In this document: piece by piece, positions 35,325 through 43,009 of the stretch
Layout of the letters: each line of letters starts with the position of its first letter
Numbering within the stretch: the first letter of the stretch is position 1
Made by a program: the position numbers and the translations under genes
NCBI GenBank assembly: GCA_031277715.1
Contig: JAITLW010000317.1
Span: forward strand, 1 to 56,861
Source: Sphingobacterium sp.
Lineage (GTDB): Bacteria; Bacteroidota; Bacteroidia; Sphingobacteriales; Sphingobacteriaceae
Length of the DNA: 56,861 bases
Reading direction: 5' to 3'
The notes under the pieces: model-generated
The model's input: the letters and a program-made list of their open reading frames with translations, nothing else
Database searches by the model: none
Told to the model about the DNA's origin: nothing

Positions 35325-37430
35325 TTACGAAATTTTATCCCAGGAGATCCCTGGACCACGTTGATTAAGATAGATGGACAATTGCTGGTGCTGCGGTGCC
35401 AGTAATTGTGGATCTTCTTTAAATAGTTCAATTACCCGATTACGGGCTTCACTCAGTATAGCCTGATCCTTAGCCAGATCGGCTATCTTCATTTCCAGCA
35501 CCCCCGACTGCTGGGTACCCGACAGGTCTCCTGGACCGCGAAGCTCCAGATCCACCTCTGCGATTTCAAAACCGTCATTGGTACGCACCATCGTCTCCAA
35601 ACGCTTACGGCCTTCCTTACTTAGCTTATCACCCGACATCAAGATACAGAAAGACTGCTCCGCCCCCCGTCCTACACGCCCCCGCAACTGATGCAGCTGG
35701 GACAGACCAAAACGCTCGGAGTTCTCGATAATCATGACCGAAGCATTAGGGACATTGACCCCTACCTCGATCACTGTTGTGGCTACCATGATCTGTGTCT
35801 CTCCCTTTACGAAGCGTTGCATTTCAAAGTCCTTATCCTTCACAGGCATCTTTCCATGTACGATACTGATATGGTACTGTGGCAATGGAAACTCTCGCAT
35901 CAAGCCTTCCAGTCCGGCTTCTAGATAGAGGAGATCCATCTTTTCACTTTCCTTGATGAGTGGGTATACGATATAAACCTGCCTTCCTTTAGCCACCTCC
36001 TCCCGTATAAAACCAAAGACCCGTAGGCGCTGGTTTTCGAAAAAATGCACCGTCTTTATCGGCTTACGCCCAGCTGGCAATTCGTCAATAATAGAAATAT
36101 CCAAGTCTCCATACAGCGTCATTGCCAAGGTACGCGGTATAGGTGTCGCTGTCATCACCAGCATATGCGGCGGAATAACGTTCTTTCGCCATAGCTTGGC
36201 ACGCTGCTCTACCCCAAAGCGGTGCTGTTCATCAATAACCACAAAACCGATATTTTTAAACTTTACCTTATCTTCAATCAGCGCATGAGTTCCGATGAGG
36301 ATATCCAAGGTACCATCTTCCAGCCCCTGATGTATCAGACGCCGCTCTTTGGCCGGTGTAGATCCTGTTAGTAATTTAATCGAACAGATATCTTCTCCGA
36401 TCAACTCTTTGAGCCCATTATAGTGCTGTGTCGCCAATATTTCCGTGGGGGCCATCATACAAGCCTGACATCCATTATCCAACGCGATCAGCATACTCAT
36501 CAGCGCCACTACAGTCTTTCCTGAGCCGACATCCCCCTGTACCAACCGATTCATCTGCGCTCCCGTATTTGTATCCTGACGAATTTCTTTGATTACCCGC
36601 TTTTGTGCATTGGTCAACGGGAAAGGCAACCGCTCATTGAAAAAAGTATTGAACCGATCGCCCACCTTATCAAACCGGTGTCCTTTGAATTTTTGGGTAT
36701 TCAGTTGCTTATTACGTAAGAGACGCAACTGTATAAAGAAAAGCTCTTCAAACTTCAACCTCCTTGTAGCGGCATTCAGCTCATTTACATTTTGGGGAAA
36801 ATGTATGGCCAATAATGCCTCTTTGTGCCCAATAAGATTATGCTTTTGGAGAATATAAGCCGGCAACAGCTCTTCTATTCCGTTGTACACCGATTCCAGC
36901 GCAGTCTGCTGTAGTTTTTGCAGTCCTTTGGTATCTAGATTAAACTTCTTTAGCTTCTCCGTCGACGAGTACACCGGTTGCATCGTCATATTGCCGACCT
37001 TCTTCTCGGCAGAACTATACAGCTCCATCTCTGGATGGGTCATCGAGATGGCTCCGTTAAACTCCACTGGCTTACCATATATGATATAGGGACTACCGAT
37101 TTTTAGACTTTTCCGAAGCCAGGGAATACTCTGAAACCACACCAATTCCATCGTGCCGGTCTCATCACGAAACTGTGCGACCAGACGTTTTCCCCGACGC
37201 TCACCGACTTCTTTCAACGAAATCAAACGTCCCAATATCTGTGCACCGATCAGATCTGCATGCACCTGTCGTATTTTATGGAATTTTGTACGGTCAATAT
37301 AGCGGAATGGGTAATACTGCAACAGATCACCAATAGTGAATAGCAGCAGCTCCTTTTTTATTACATCAGCTTTCTGCGGACCTACACCTTTGAGGTATTC
37401 TATCGGGGTTATTAAAGATAAATTAGCCAT
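35325..37430 (-). CDS. recG: ATP-dependent DNA helicase RecG
   Basis: Branch-migrating helicase that remodels stalled forks and Holliday junctions. The 701 residues have the N-terminal wedge/OB region (about 1-250, with LLQYYPFRYIDRT and VAQFRDETGTMELVWF) and two helicase lobes: Walker A VQGDVGSGKTVVALM, DEQH box VVIDEQHRFGVEQRA, MTATPIPRTLAMTLYGD, and motif VI LHQLRGRVGRGAEQSFC. Normal length. It is monocistronic and faces the lipoprotein gene at 34620 tail to tail. A hairpin lies upstream between it and the next gene. Confidence 0.97.
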   Translation of the reverse strand: MANLSLITPIEYLKGVGPQKADVIKKELLLFTIGDLLQYYPFRYIDRTKFHKIRQVHADLIGAQILGRLISLKEVGERRGKRLVAQFRDETGTMELVWFQSIPWLRKSLKIGSPYIIYGKPVEFNGAISMTHPEMELYSSAEKKVGNMTMQPVYSSTEKLKKFNLDTKGLQKLQQTALESVYNGIEELLPAYILQKHNLIGHKEALLAIHFPQNVNELNAATRRLKFEELFFIQLRLLRNKQLNTQKFKGHRFDKVGDRFNTFFNERLPFPLTNAQKRVIKEIRQDTNTGAQMNRLVQGDVGSGKTVVALMSMLIALDNGCQACMMAPTEILATQHYNGLKELIGEDICSIKLLTGSTPAKERRLIHQGLEDGTLDILIGTHALIEDKVKFKNIGFVVIDEQHRFGVEQRAKLWRKNVIPPHMLVMTATPIPRTLAMTLYGDLDISIIDELPAGRKPIKTVHFFENQRLRVFGFIREEVAKGRQVYIVYPLIKESEKMDLLYLEAGLEGLMREFPLPQYHISIVHGKMPVKDKDFEMQRFVKGETQIMVATTVIEVGVNVPNASVMIIENSERFGLSQLHQLRGRVGRGAEQSFCILMSGDKLSKEGRKRLETMVRTNDGFEIAEVDLELRGPGDLSGTQQSGVLEMKIADLAKDQAILSEARNRVIELFKEDPQLLAPQHQQLSIYLNQRGPGISWDKIS

Positions 37431-37470
37431 TCCTAAGAACGGCTAATTTACAAAAACTAAATTAAAACGC

Positions 37471-37507
37471 TTCTGTATTTCGGTACACCATGAAAACCGG
37501 TACAGAA
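37471..37507 (-). terminator. Possible terminator between the 37540 lipoprotein gene and recG
   Basis: Interrupted hairpin: TTCTGTA/TACAGAA plus CGGT/ACCG around a 12-nt loop, followed on the minus strand by GCGTTTTAATTT. About 33 nt past the lipoprotein stop. Confidence 0.4.
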
Positions 37508-37539
37508 ATGCTTACTGCTATATAGGGAATTGGTCGGCT

Positions 37540-38526
37540 TTATTTTAGATTATTTATCATATTGACCAGATTGCTCTTTGTGTCACTCTTTATCTCTTCT
37601 TTATTAATAGTAATCACCCCCTTATCTTCAATCTTAACCTTTTTAATGACATAGGCTACAGCCCCATTACTTTCAGAGACAAACACGATATGCAGATTCA
37701 GTCCCACAGGCACAAAACCATAATGCTCCGAAAAGAAACGATCTTTACTGTCGTAAGTATCCAATAGCGCCAATACATTCGGTTCGCCCTCATAGGCTAA
37801 AAACACGCCTGAGTTCTCCTTGTTATATGCTGCAGGTACCACTACTTTGATCTGAGTCTTTGGCCGTGCGTCATTATAAAAGCGGTCCACATTCGCCCAT
37901 CCGAAACTATCTCCCCATATATCATATCGGGCAGTCTCTGTATTAGGCCCTATTCCAGCTTCTTTTCCCTGTCCTCCAGGATTGACTTCCTCCCAGACCA
38001 AATCGCCTGCTTCATTAATATTTCCTTTCCATAGCTTCATATCCATATCCAGTCCTCCTGTATTAGCTGCCGGAACGGTCACCGTAAATGTACAGCCTGG
38101 CTTAAGGACCTTATCTCCCTGCTTAACCTGAAGATTGTATTCTCCCCCTGTTACCAGAGGCAATAAATTGCCAGAAGCATCCTTCCCCATCACAGGTTTA
38201 TTGGTCATCACCATATTGCCTCTATCATAAATCTCTACAAAGGAAAGGGAGACATCTCCAGAAACCAGATTGTTGCCGGCATCCCGCAGACAGTTGGGAT
38301 GTATCGTGACTTTAGCTCCTTTGGACGACGTAAAAACCACGCCCTCTTCTGCTTTAAAAGTCTTCGTCTGCGTAAGGTCCTGTAAAGACTGCGCTCTCAT
38401 TTCTTTAAAAGAAGCTGCCGATGGCCCGGCTATTTCGGTTTCTATTCCATCATTTTTACAGGAAGTAGCGATAAAAGAGCTGGCAAGCAATACCGCTAAA
38501 ATTTTAAATGTAGCTATTCTTTTCAT
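37540..38526 (-). CDS. Lipoprotein of unknown function with beta-sandwich-like repeats
   Basis: The 328 residues start with a signal peptide and lipobox SSFIATSC (Cys23). The mature protein is beta-rich. GAKVTIHPNCLRDAGNNLVSG followed by DVSLSFVEIYDRGNMVMTNK resembles the start of ZU5-like or carboxypeptidase-regulatory-like sandwiches seen in Bacteroidota cell-surface lipoproteins; this is only a pattern impression. The C-terminal ~150 residues (about 200-328) form a second beta-rich unit. No catalytic motif or transmembrane helix. It has its own transcription unit, diverging from hflX across about 200 nt. Confidence 0.72.
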   Translation of the reverse strand: MKRIATFKILAVLLASSFIATSCKNDGIETEIAGPSAASFKEMRAQSLQDLTQTKTFKAEEGVVFTSSKGAKVTIHPNCLRDAGNNLVSGDVSLSFVEIYDRGNMVMTNKPVMGKDASGNLLPLVTGGEYNLQVKQGDKVLKPGCTFTVTVPAANTGGLDMDMKLWKGNINEAGDLVWEEVNPGGQGKEAGIGPNTETARYDIWGDSFGWANVDRFYNDARPKTQIKVVVPAAYNKENSGVFLAYEGEPNVLALLDTYDSKDRFFSEHYGFVPVGLNLHIVFVSESNGAVAYVIKKVKIEDKGVITINKEEIKSDTKSNLVNMINNLK

Positions 38527-38669
38527 GTTATTAGGATTTAAAATGTTACTATTTAATCTGTTTACATGATGATATAAACCCTTCTTGCAAATTGTTACCC
38601 CCTCGTAAATATTTTTTTTCTAAAAACATTCGTGCTCCTAATTATTCAACTGCTCCGCAAAAAAACCAT

Positions 38670-38677
38670 TATCTTTG
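38670..38677 (+). promoter_or_regulatory. Promoter box of hflX
   Basis: TATCTTTG, a perfect TAnnTTTG -7 box, 47 nt before the hflX start codon. No TTG at the -33 distance. Confidence 0.55.
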
Positions 38678-38723
38678 TTTCCTTGTTCTTAGTAGACAAT
38701 AAGACAAGCATTAAAAGACATAT

Positions 38724-39914
38724 ATGGGAAAAACGAAGATATACGACACCGCAATAAAACAAGAAACCGCTATTTTGGTATCGGTTATCACACCCGATAT
38801 TTCAGAAGCTATAGCACAGGAGTATCTCGAAGAGTTACGCTTTCTCGTAGAAACTGCTGGTGGTGATACCAAAGGTGTATTTAGACAGAAGATGGCAAAG
38901 CCAGAACATGCTACGTTTGTCGGTACAGGTAAATTACAGGAAATCAAAGAATATGTAGAAGCGGAGGACATCGACATGATCGTTTTTGATGACGAGCTTT
39001 CTCCTTCTCAACTTCGTAATATAGAGAAAGAACTGCAACGCAAAGTACTGGACCGTTCCAGTTTAATCCTCGACATCTTTGCTAAGCATGCACAGACTGC
39101 ACAGGCAAAAACACAGGTCGAGCTCGCTCAGCTACAATACCTACTGCCACGCCTTACCCGGTTGTGGACTCACTTAGAGCGTCAGCGTGGGGGTATCGGG
39201 ATGCGCGGACCGGGAGAGTCGCAGATAGAAACGGATAGACGGATTATCTTAAACAAGATTTCGTTACTGAAAGAACGGTTAAAAATCATCGACAAACAGA
39301 ACGAAACACAGCGCAAGAACCGAGGAGAAATGATACGTGTGGCTTTAGTCGGTTATACCAACGTAGGTAAATCAACTATCCTCAATATGATCTCTAAGGC
39401 TGATGTTCTTATTGAGAACAAGCTATTCGCGACCTTAGATACGACTGTACGGAAAGTGGTTATCGACAATCTTCCTTTTCTAATGTCCGACACAGTAGGT
39501 TTCATACGCAAGCTACCGCATCACTTGGTCGAGTCTTTCAAATCCACATTGGATGAGGTTCGCGAAGCAGATGTACTGATTCATGTTGTAGACATCTCCC
39601 ACCCGGACTTTGAGCATCATATTATTGCTGTCAACGAGACCTTAAAAGATATCAAGGCATTGGACAAGCCGACTATTACGGTATTCAATAAAATTGATGC
39701 CTATAAACCACCGGTTGAAGTCGATGAAGAAGGCGAAGAAATAAAGGTAACACTTGACGACTTTAAAAACTCCTGGATGGCCAAAAACTCCGATCCAGCA
39801 ATCTTCTTATCGGCAACAAACAAGACGAACATTGAAGAATTCAAAGAAAAACTATACGAAGTAATCGCTGATCTGCATAACAAACGGTATCCATATAATA
39901 ATTTGTTGTATTAG
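38724..39914 (+). CDS. hflX: Ribosome-associated GTPase HflX
   Basis: GTPase that splits stalled or 100S ribosomes under stress. The 396 residues contain the N-terminal HflX domain (with VGTGKLQEIKEYVE and VFDDELSPSQLRNIEKEL), the linker signature GMRGPGESQIETDRR, then the G domain: Walker A VGYTNVGKSTILNM, G3 DTVGFIRKLPHHLVESFKST, G4 NKID and a G5-like SATNKTN. The acidic insertion VDEEGEEIKV between G4 and G5 is a mild oddity. Usual length and start. Transcribed alone; the region after the stop contains unusual inverted repeats instead of an ordinary terminator. Confidence 0.96.
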   Translation: MGKTKIYDTAIKQETAILVSVITPDISEAIAQEYLEELRFLVETAGGDTKGVFRQKMAKPEHATFVGTGKLQEIKEYVEAEDIDMIVFDDELSPSQLRNIEKELQRKVLDRSSLILDIFAKHAQTAQAKTQVELAQLQYLLPRLTRLWTHLERQRGGIGMRGPGESQIETDRRIILNKISLLKERLKIIDKQNETQRKNRGEMIRVALVGYTNVGKSTILNMISKADVLIENKLFATLDTTVRKVVIDNLPFLMSDTVGFIRKLPHHLVESFKSTLDEVREADVLIHVVDISHPDFEHHIIAVNETLKDIKALDKPTITVFNKIDAYKPPVEVDEEGEEIKVTLDDFKNSWMAKNSDPAIFLSATNKTNIEEFKEKLYEVIADLHNKRYPYNNLLY

Positions 39915-39925
39915 AACCAGTGAAC

Positions 39926-39949
39926 TTGTTATCAAGTTATCTTGTTAAC
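39926..39949. repeat. Three degenerate octamers, inverted relative to the downstream 8-bp array
   Basis: TTGTTATC, AAGTTATC and TTGTTAAC follow one another with 8-base period. AAGTTATC differs by one base from GAGTTATC, the complement of the GATAACTC unit repeated ten times at 40391-40470. The same stretch can be read as two 12-bp palindromes (39925-39936 and 39941-39952). Confidence 0.5.
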
Positions 39950-39967
39950 AAGTACCGAATATAATTC

Positions 39968-40013
39968 AAATATAATTAGTTAGTTTAGTGCGATAGACTA
40001 ACTAATTATATTT
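39968..40013 (+). promoter_or_regulatory. 20-bp hairpin touching the start codon of the four-helix-bundle gene
   Basis: Inverted repeat with arms 39968-39987 and 39994-40013 (one T/C mismatch, which pairs as G-U in RNA) around the loop GTGCGA. The right arm ends three bases before the ATG at 40017 and so covers any ribosome-binding site. No T-run follows, so a terminator for hflX is less likely than translational control or an element end. Confidence 0.7.
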
Positions 40014-40016
40014 AAT

Positions 40017-40367
40017 ATGATCCAATCCCACAAAGATCTAAAAATATGGCAAAACAGTATTCTGTTCGTCAAGGATATCTACTCCATTACATCAAGTTTC
40101 CCTGCTGAAGAGCGATTTGGATTAACAAACCAAATGCGTCGCGCAGCAGTTTCCATACCTTCCAATATAGCGGAAGGAGCTGGCAGAAACGGAAAGAAAG
40201 AATGGGTCAGATTTTTACATATTGCGTTGGGTTCTATATCCGAATTAGAAACACAACTAGAAATAGCTAAGGTTTTAGGATTTATACATGACCCTACCAA
40301 AGAAATAGAACAGCTTATTTATTTTAGACGAATGATTCTTAAACTAATCTCAAGCTTAAATTCGTAA
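40017..40367 (+). CDS. Four-helix-bundle protein (23S rRNA intervening-sequence/S23 family)
   Basis: Small cytoplasmic protein of 116 residues with the family marks SHKDLKIWQNSILFVKDIY, FPAEERFGLTNQMRRAAVSI, PSNIAEGAGRNGKKEWVRFL and a C-terminal ELETQLEIAKVLGF helix. The fold is shared with Avd, the accessory protein of diversity-generating retroelements, but no reverse transcriptase or variable repeat is near. No rRNA gene surrounds it either, so it is a stand-alone copy. Function unknown. A strong hairpin abuts its start codon, degenerate octamers lie upstream, and a perfect octamer array lies 23 nt downstream, which together suggest a discrete element between hflX and lipB (inference). Confidence 0.92.
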   Translation: MIQSHKDLKIWQNSILFVKDIYSITSSFPAEERFGLTNQMRRAAVSIPSNIAEGAGRNGKKEWVRFLHIALGSISELETQLEIAKVLGFIHDPTKEIEQLIYFRRMILKLISSLNS

Positions 40368-40372
40368 CTTTG
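40361..40372 (+). promoter_or_regulatory. Candidate promoter box of lipB
   Basis: TTCGTAACTTTG fits the extended -7 box TTCGTAnnTTTG and overlaps the stop codon of the preceding gene. If used, the lipB leader would consist almost wholly of the octamer array. No -33 TTG is seen. Confidence 0.45.
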
Positions 40373-40390
40373 TAAGCAAAAATTTATTTC

Positions 40391-40470
40391 GATAACTCGA
40401 TAACTCGATAACTCGATAACTCGATAACTCGATAACTCGATAACTCGATAACTCGATAACTCGATAACTC
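40391..40470 (+). repeat. Ten perfect tandem copies of GATAACTC
   Basis: Exactly 80 bases, 10 x 8, with no substitution, ending three bases before the lipB start codon. The purity suggests recent expansion and length variability. No spacers, so it is not a CRISPR array. Confidence 0.97.
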
Positions 40471-40473
40471 AAA

Positions 40474-41175
40474 ATGCAAAATAAAACTGTTCAATTCACC
40501 GACTGGGGCTTGGTTGACTACCAAGAGGCATGGGATAGGCAAGAGAAAGTCTTTGCGGAGACTCTGGCAATTAAGCACGACAATCGGGTAAATGACACCA
40601 AAAATCCGACACCCAATCACCTTATATTTACAGAGCATCCGCATGTTTATACGCTAGGAAAAAGCGGGCACCCAGAATATCTTCTTTTGGATGAGGAGGG
40701 GTTAAAGGAAAAGGATGCCCGTTTCTACAAGATCAACCGTGGTGGCGATATCACTTACCATGGTCCCGGACAAATTGTTGGCTATCCGATATTGGACTTA
40801 GACAATTTCTTTACTGACATACACCTCTATTTGCGTACCCTTGAAGAGGCTATTATATTGACATTAGCAGATTACGGCATACAGGCTGGGCGGTACGATG
40901 GTTTTACAGGTGTATGGCTTGATGCAGATAACGACAAAGCCCGTAAAATATGTGCTATGGGTGTGCGTGCTTCCCGTTGGGTCACTATGCACGGTTTCGC
41001 ATTTAATGTCAATGCAGACCTTAATTATTTTGGCAACATCATCCCCTGTGGTATCGATGACAAAGACGTCACCTCCATGGAACGCGAGCTGGGCCATAAA
41101 CTGGATATGGGCGAGGTCAAGGATAGACTAAAAAAACACATAGCCGACCTGTTCCATATGGAACTGACAGATTAA
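40474..41175 (+). CDS. lipB: Lipoyl(octanoyl) transferase LipB
   Basis: Transfers octanoyl groups from acyl carrier protein to lipoyl domains, the first step of lipoic acid synthesis. The 233 residues show the N-terminal HPHVYTLGKSG, RGGDITYHGPGQIVGYP (89-105), catalytic Lys158 in ARKICAMGVR, THMGF-like TMHGFAFNVN and the acyl-accepting Cys192 in NIIPCGIDDKDVTSM. Normal length. The start is placed directly after the octamer array and no Shine-Dalgarno-like sequence is visible, because the array occupies its place. A terminator follows 15 nt after the stop. Confidence 0.95.
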   Translation: MQNKTVQFTDWGLVDYQEAWDRQEKVFAETLAIKHDNRVNDTKNPTPNHLIFTEHPHVYTLGKSGHPEYLLLDEEGLKEKDARFYKINRGGDITYHGPGQIVGYPILDLDNFFTDIHLYLRTLEEAIILTLADYGIQAGRYDGFTGVWLDADNDKARKICAMGVRASRWVTMHGFAFNVNADLNYFGNIIPCGIDDKDVTSMERELGHKLDMGEVKDRLKKHIADLFHMELTD

Positions 41176-41190
41176 ACGAAAGTAAATAAA

Positions 41191-41218
41191 AAAGGCACCT
41201 CATAAGGTGCCTTTTTTA
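41191..41218. terminator. Bidirectional terminator between lipB and module 4
   Basis: AAAAGGCACCT-CATA-AGGTGCCTTTTTT hairpin with A- and T-runs on both sides, between two convergent genes. It serves lipB on the plus strand and susD on the minus strand. Confidence 0.92.
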
Positions 41219-41227
41219 TTTAAATAC

Positions 41228-42997
41228 TTATTCCAAAGTCGGATTGAACGTACCACCCCAATCTTTGTTTTGCAACAGTTTCGGGTTTTTATCAATCGAC
41301 GATTGCGAAATAGGGAAGAAATAATAACTATCCGGCAGGATGTTTTCTTTCGCTCCTGTATTAGGTACCTGACGTACAATATACTTGAACTGATTCTCTT
41401 TCAATTGATAGGTCTTTGCCAATCCAGCGGCCACAGTCAGATCCATTTCCGATCCATCCGGATTAATTGCTATAGCTTCTACACCATATTTTGTCTTATT
41501 ATTTAGTACATCAAGGCGTCTCATTCTTCTCAGGTCCCAAAAACGATGACCTTCGAAACAGAATTCAACGTTACGCTCTGCCAATATAGCATCACGCATG
41601 CCCGCCTTATCTGTCGCTTTGATACCATACAGACCATCGCTACCGGCCTCAATCCCCGCACGGATACGTATCTCTTTCAATATGCCCATCGCCGTATTAA
41701 AATCTCCCGTCTCATTTGCTGCTTCCGCATAATTCAACATCACTTCGGCAAAGCGCATAACGACATAATCCACGTCATACTGCGTCTGCACCTCCGTCTG
41801 TTTCAGTGATAACTTTGAATTTTTAAGGATAAAGAAACCGCTGTACCTATTCAAATTTTCTGAAGGCGTATTCGCTTTTGGATTTACCCCAAAGTCATCC
41901 AATGCCGAAGCCACCCCTACAGAAGTATATTGCCGTTTCCCGGCCTTACCTGATACCTCATAGATTTTACCGTTCCAAACAATTGATTTATCAAAGCGGG
42001 GATCTCTATTCTCCCAATAAGACTGTAAGAAATCTGCATCTGTTTTGTAATAGGCACTAGTAGGGTCATTATAAAGCTTACCATCTTTCATCGGAAATTC
42101 TTTTACAAAATCCCAAGAAGGAACAGCGGCTGCCGGTCCACGGCTTTCCGATCCAGGCCGTACCCCATTATCCCAGTTGGCCACCTTATTTGGATATTGA
42201 TTGATTACCGCAAAGACCACTTCAGATCCCTTCTCTATCAAAGCAATATTCTGATAATCCGAAGTCAGACTATAGCCATTTCCCTTCAAACGATCATATG
42301 CAGCCTTATTTGCCGTATGAGCCTCTGTCCAATAGGCATTACCAAAAGGATTACTCGGATTGAACTGTGGAGAAGCCTTATACAGCAATACCTTAGCTTT
42401 AAAAGCGACCACAAAATTGCCGTCAATTCGGCCATAATCCTCACTCGTCTTGGCAATAGTAGCCGGCAATAGAGCTAGCGCATCATCCAGATCCTTCACC
42501 ATCAGCTCAAAACATTCCTTCGTACTGTTTCGCGTCACCTGTAGGTTATCTTTTTGCCGATCTTGAGGTTCGGTAATATAAGGAACTCCACCATGGTGCT
42601 TGACCATATTGAAGTACACATAGGCACGCATAAAAAGAAGCTGTCCCAAAGCCTTATCCTTATTCTCTTTGGCCAGCGCCGCACTTTCATTTATTTTATA
42701 GATCGCAGTATTTATCTTACGTATCGTCGTGTAATCCCAGGCTTTATAAGTTGTACTATTTACCGTAACCGCATCCAAGGGAAAGTTAATGCCGATCAGT
42801 TGCTCCGAATTATTATCTGCAGTGGTGCTCCAATTACCAAATATCTCATAGAGATTCGACAAATAGGCATTCACAAGACTAGGATCATTCCATACCTTAT
42901 CTTCATCCAGCGCATTTAAATCATCGATATCGAGCACATTTTTACAGGAAGTAGTGATTAGAACCGATGCTATAATTATATAAAATATCTTCTTCAT
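41228..42997 (-). CDS. SusD/RagB family nutrient-binding lipoprotein (module 4)
   Basis: Surface lipoprotein of 589 residues, the longest SusD in the window. Lipobox SVLITTSC (Cys18), then KNVLDIDDLNALDEDKVWND; TPR-like LGQLLFMRAYVYFNMVKHHG; C-terminal ERNVEFCFEGHRFWDLRRMR, the conserved RagB end. It starts 12 nt after the SusC stop and ends ten bases before a terminator, so module 4 has no accessory genes. The large size and the VVMRFAEVMLNYAEAANE segment match carbohydrate-type SusD proteins, but a substrate cannot be assigned; no glycoside hydrolase is encoded nearby. Confidence 0.95.
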   Translation of the reverse strand: MKKIFYIIIASVLITTSCKNVLDIDDLNALDEDKVWNDPSLVNAYLSNLYEIFGNWSTTADNNSEQLIGINFPLDAVTVNSTTYKAWDYTTIRKINTAIYKINESAALAKENKDKALGQLLFMRAYVYFNMVKHHGGVPYITEPQDRQKDNLQVTRNSTKECFELMVKDLDDALALLPATIAKTSEDYGRIDGNFVVAFKAKVLLYKASPQFNPSNPFGNAYWTEAHTANKAAYDRLKGNGYSLTSDYQNIALIEKGSEVVFAVINQYPNKVANWDNGVRPGSESRGPAAAVPSWDFVKEFPMKDGKLYNDPTSAYYKTDADFLQSYWENRDPRFDKSIVWNGKIYEVSGKAGKRQYTSVGVASALDDFGVNPKANTPSENLNRYSGFFILKNSKLSLKQTEVQTQYDVDYVVMRFAEVMLNYAEAANETGDFNTAMGILKEIRIRAGIEAGSDGLYGIKATDKAGMRDAILAERNVEFCFEGHRFWDLRRMRRLDVLNNKTKYGVEAIAINPDGSEMDLTVAAGLAKTYQLKENQFKYIVRQVPNTGAKENILPDSYYFFPISQSSIDKNPKLLQNKDWGGTFNPTLE

Positions 42998-43009
42998 TGT
43001 CGTTCACAT

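Noticed and set aside
38711..38977. 88-codon minus-strand frame at the start of hflX
   Set aside because: Antisense to hflX with no start signal or recognisable protein features.
40017..40367. Avd of a diversity-generating retroelement
   Set aside because: Shares the fold, but there is no reverse transcriptase, template repeat or variable repeat in the window.
40017..40367. rRNA intervening sequence
   Set aside because: The S23 family is named for insertions in 23S rRNA, but no rRNA sequence flanks this gene.
40391..40470. CRISPR-like appearance of the repeat array
   Set aside because: The 8-bp units have no spacers between them and there are no cas genes.
40384..40644. Minus-strand frame made of repeated ELSSYRVI peptides
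   Set aside because: An artefact of the octamer array, whose three units form 24 bases and keep any frame open; also antisense to lipB.
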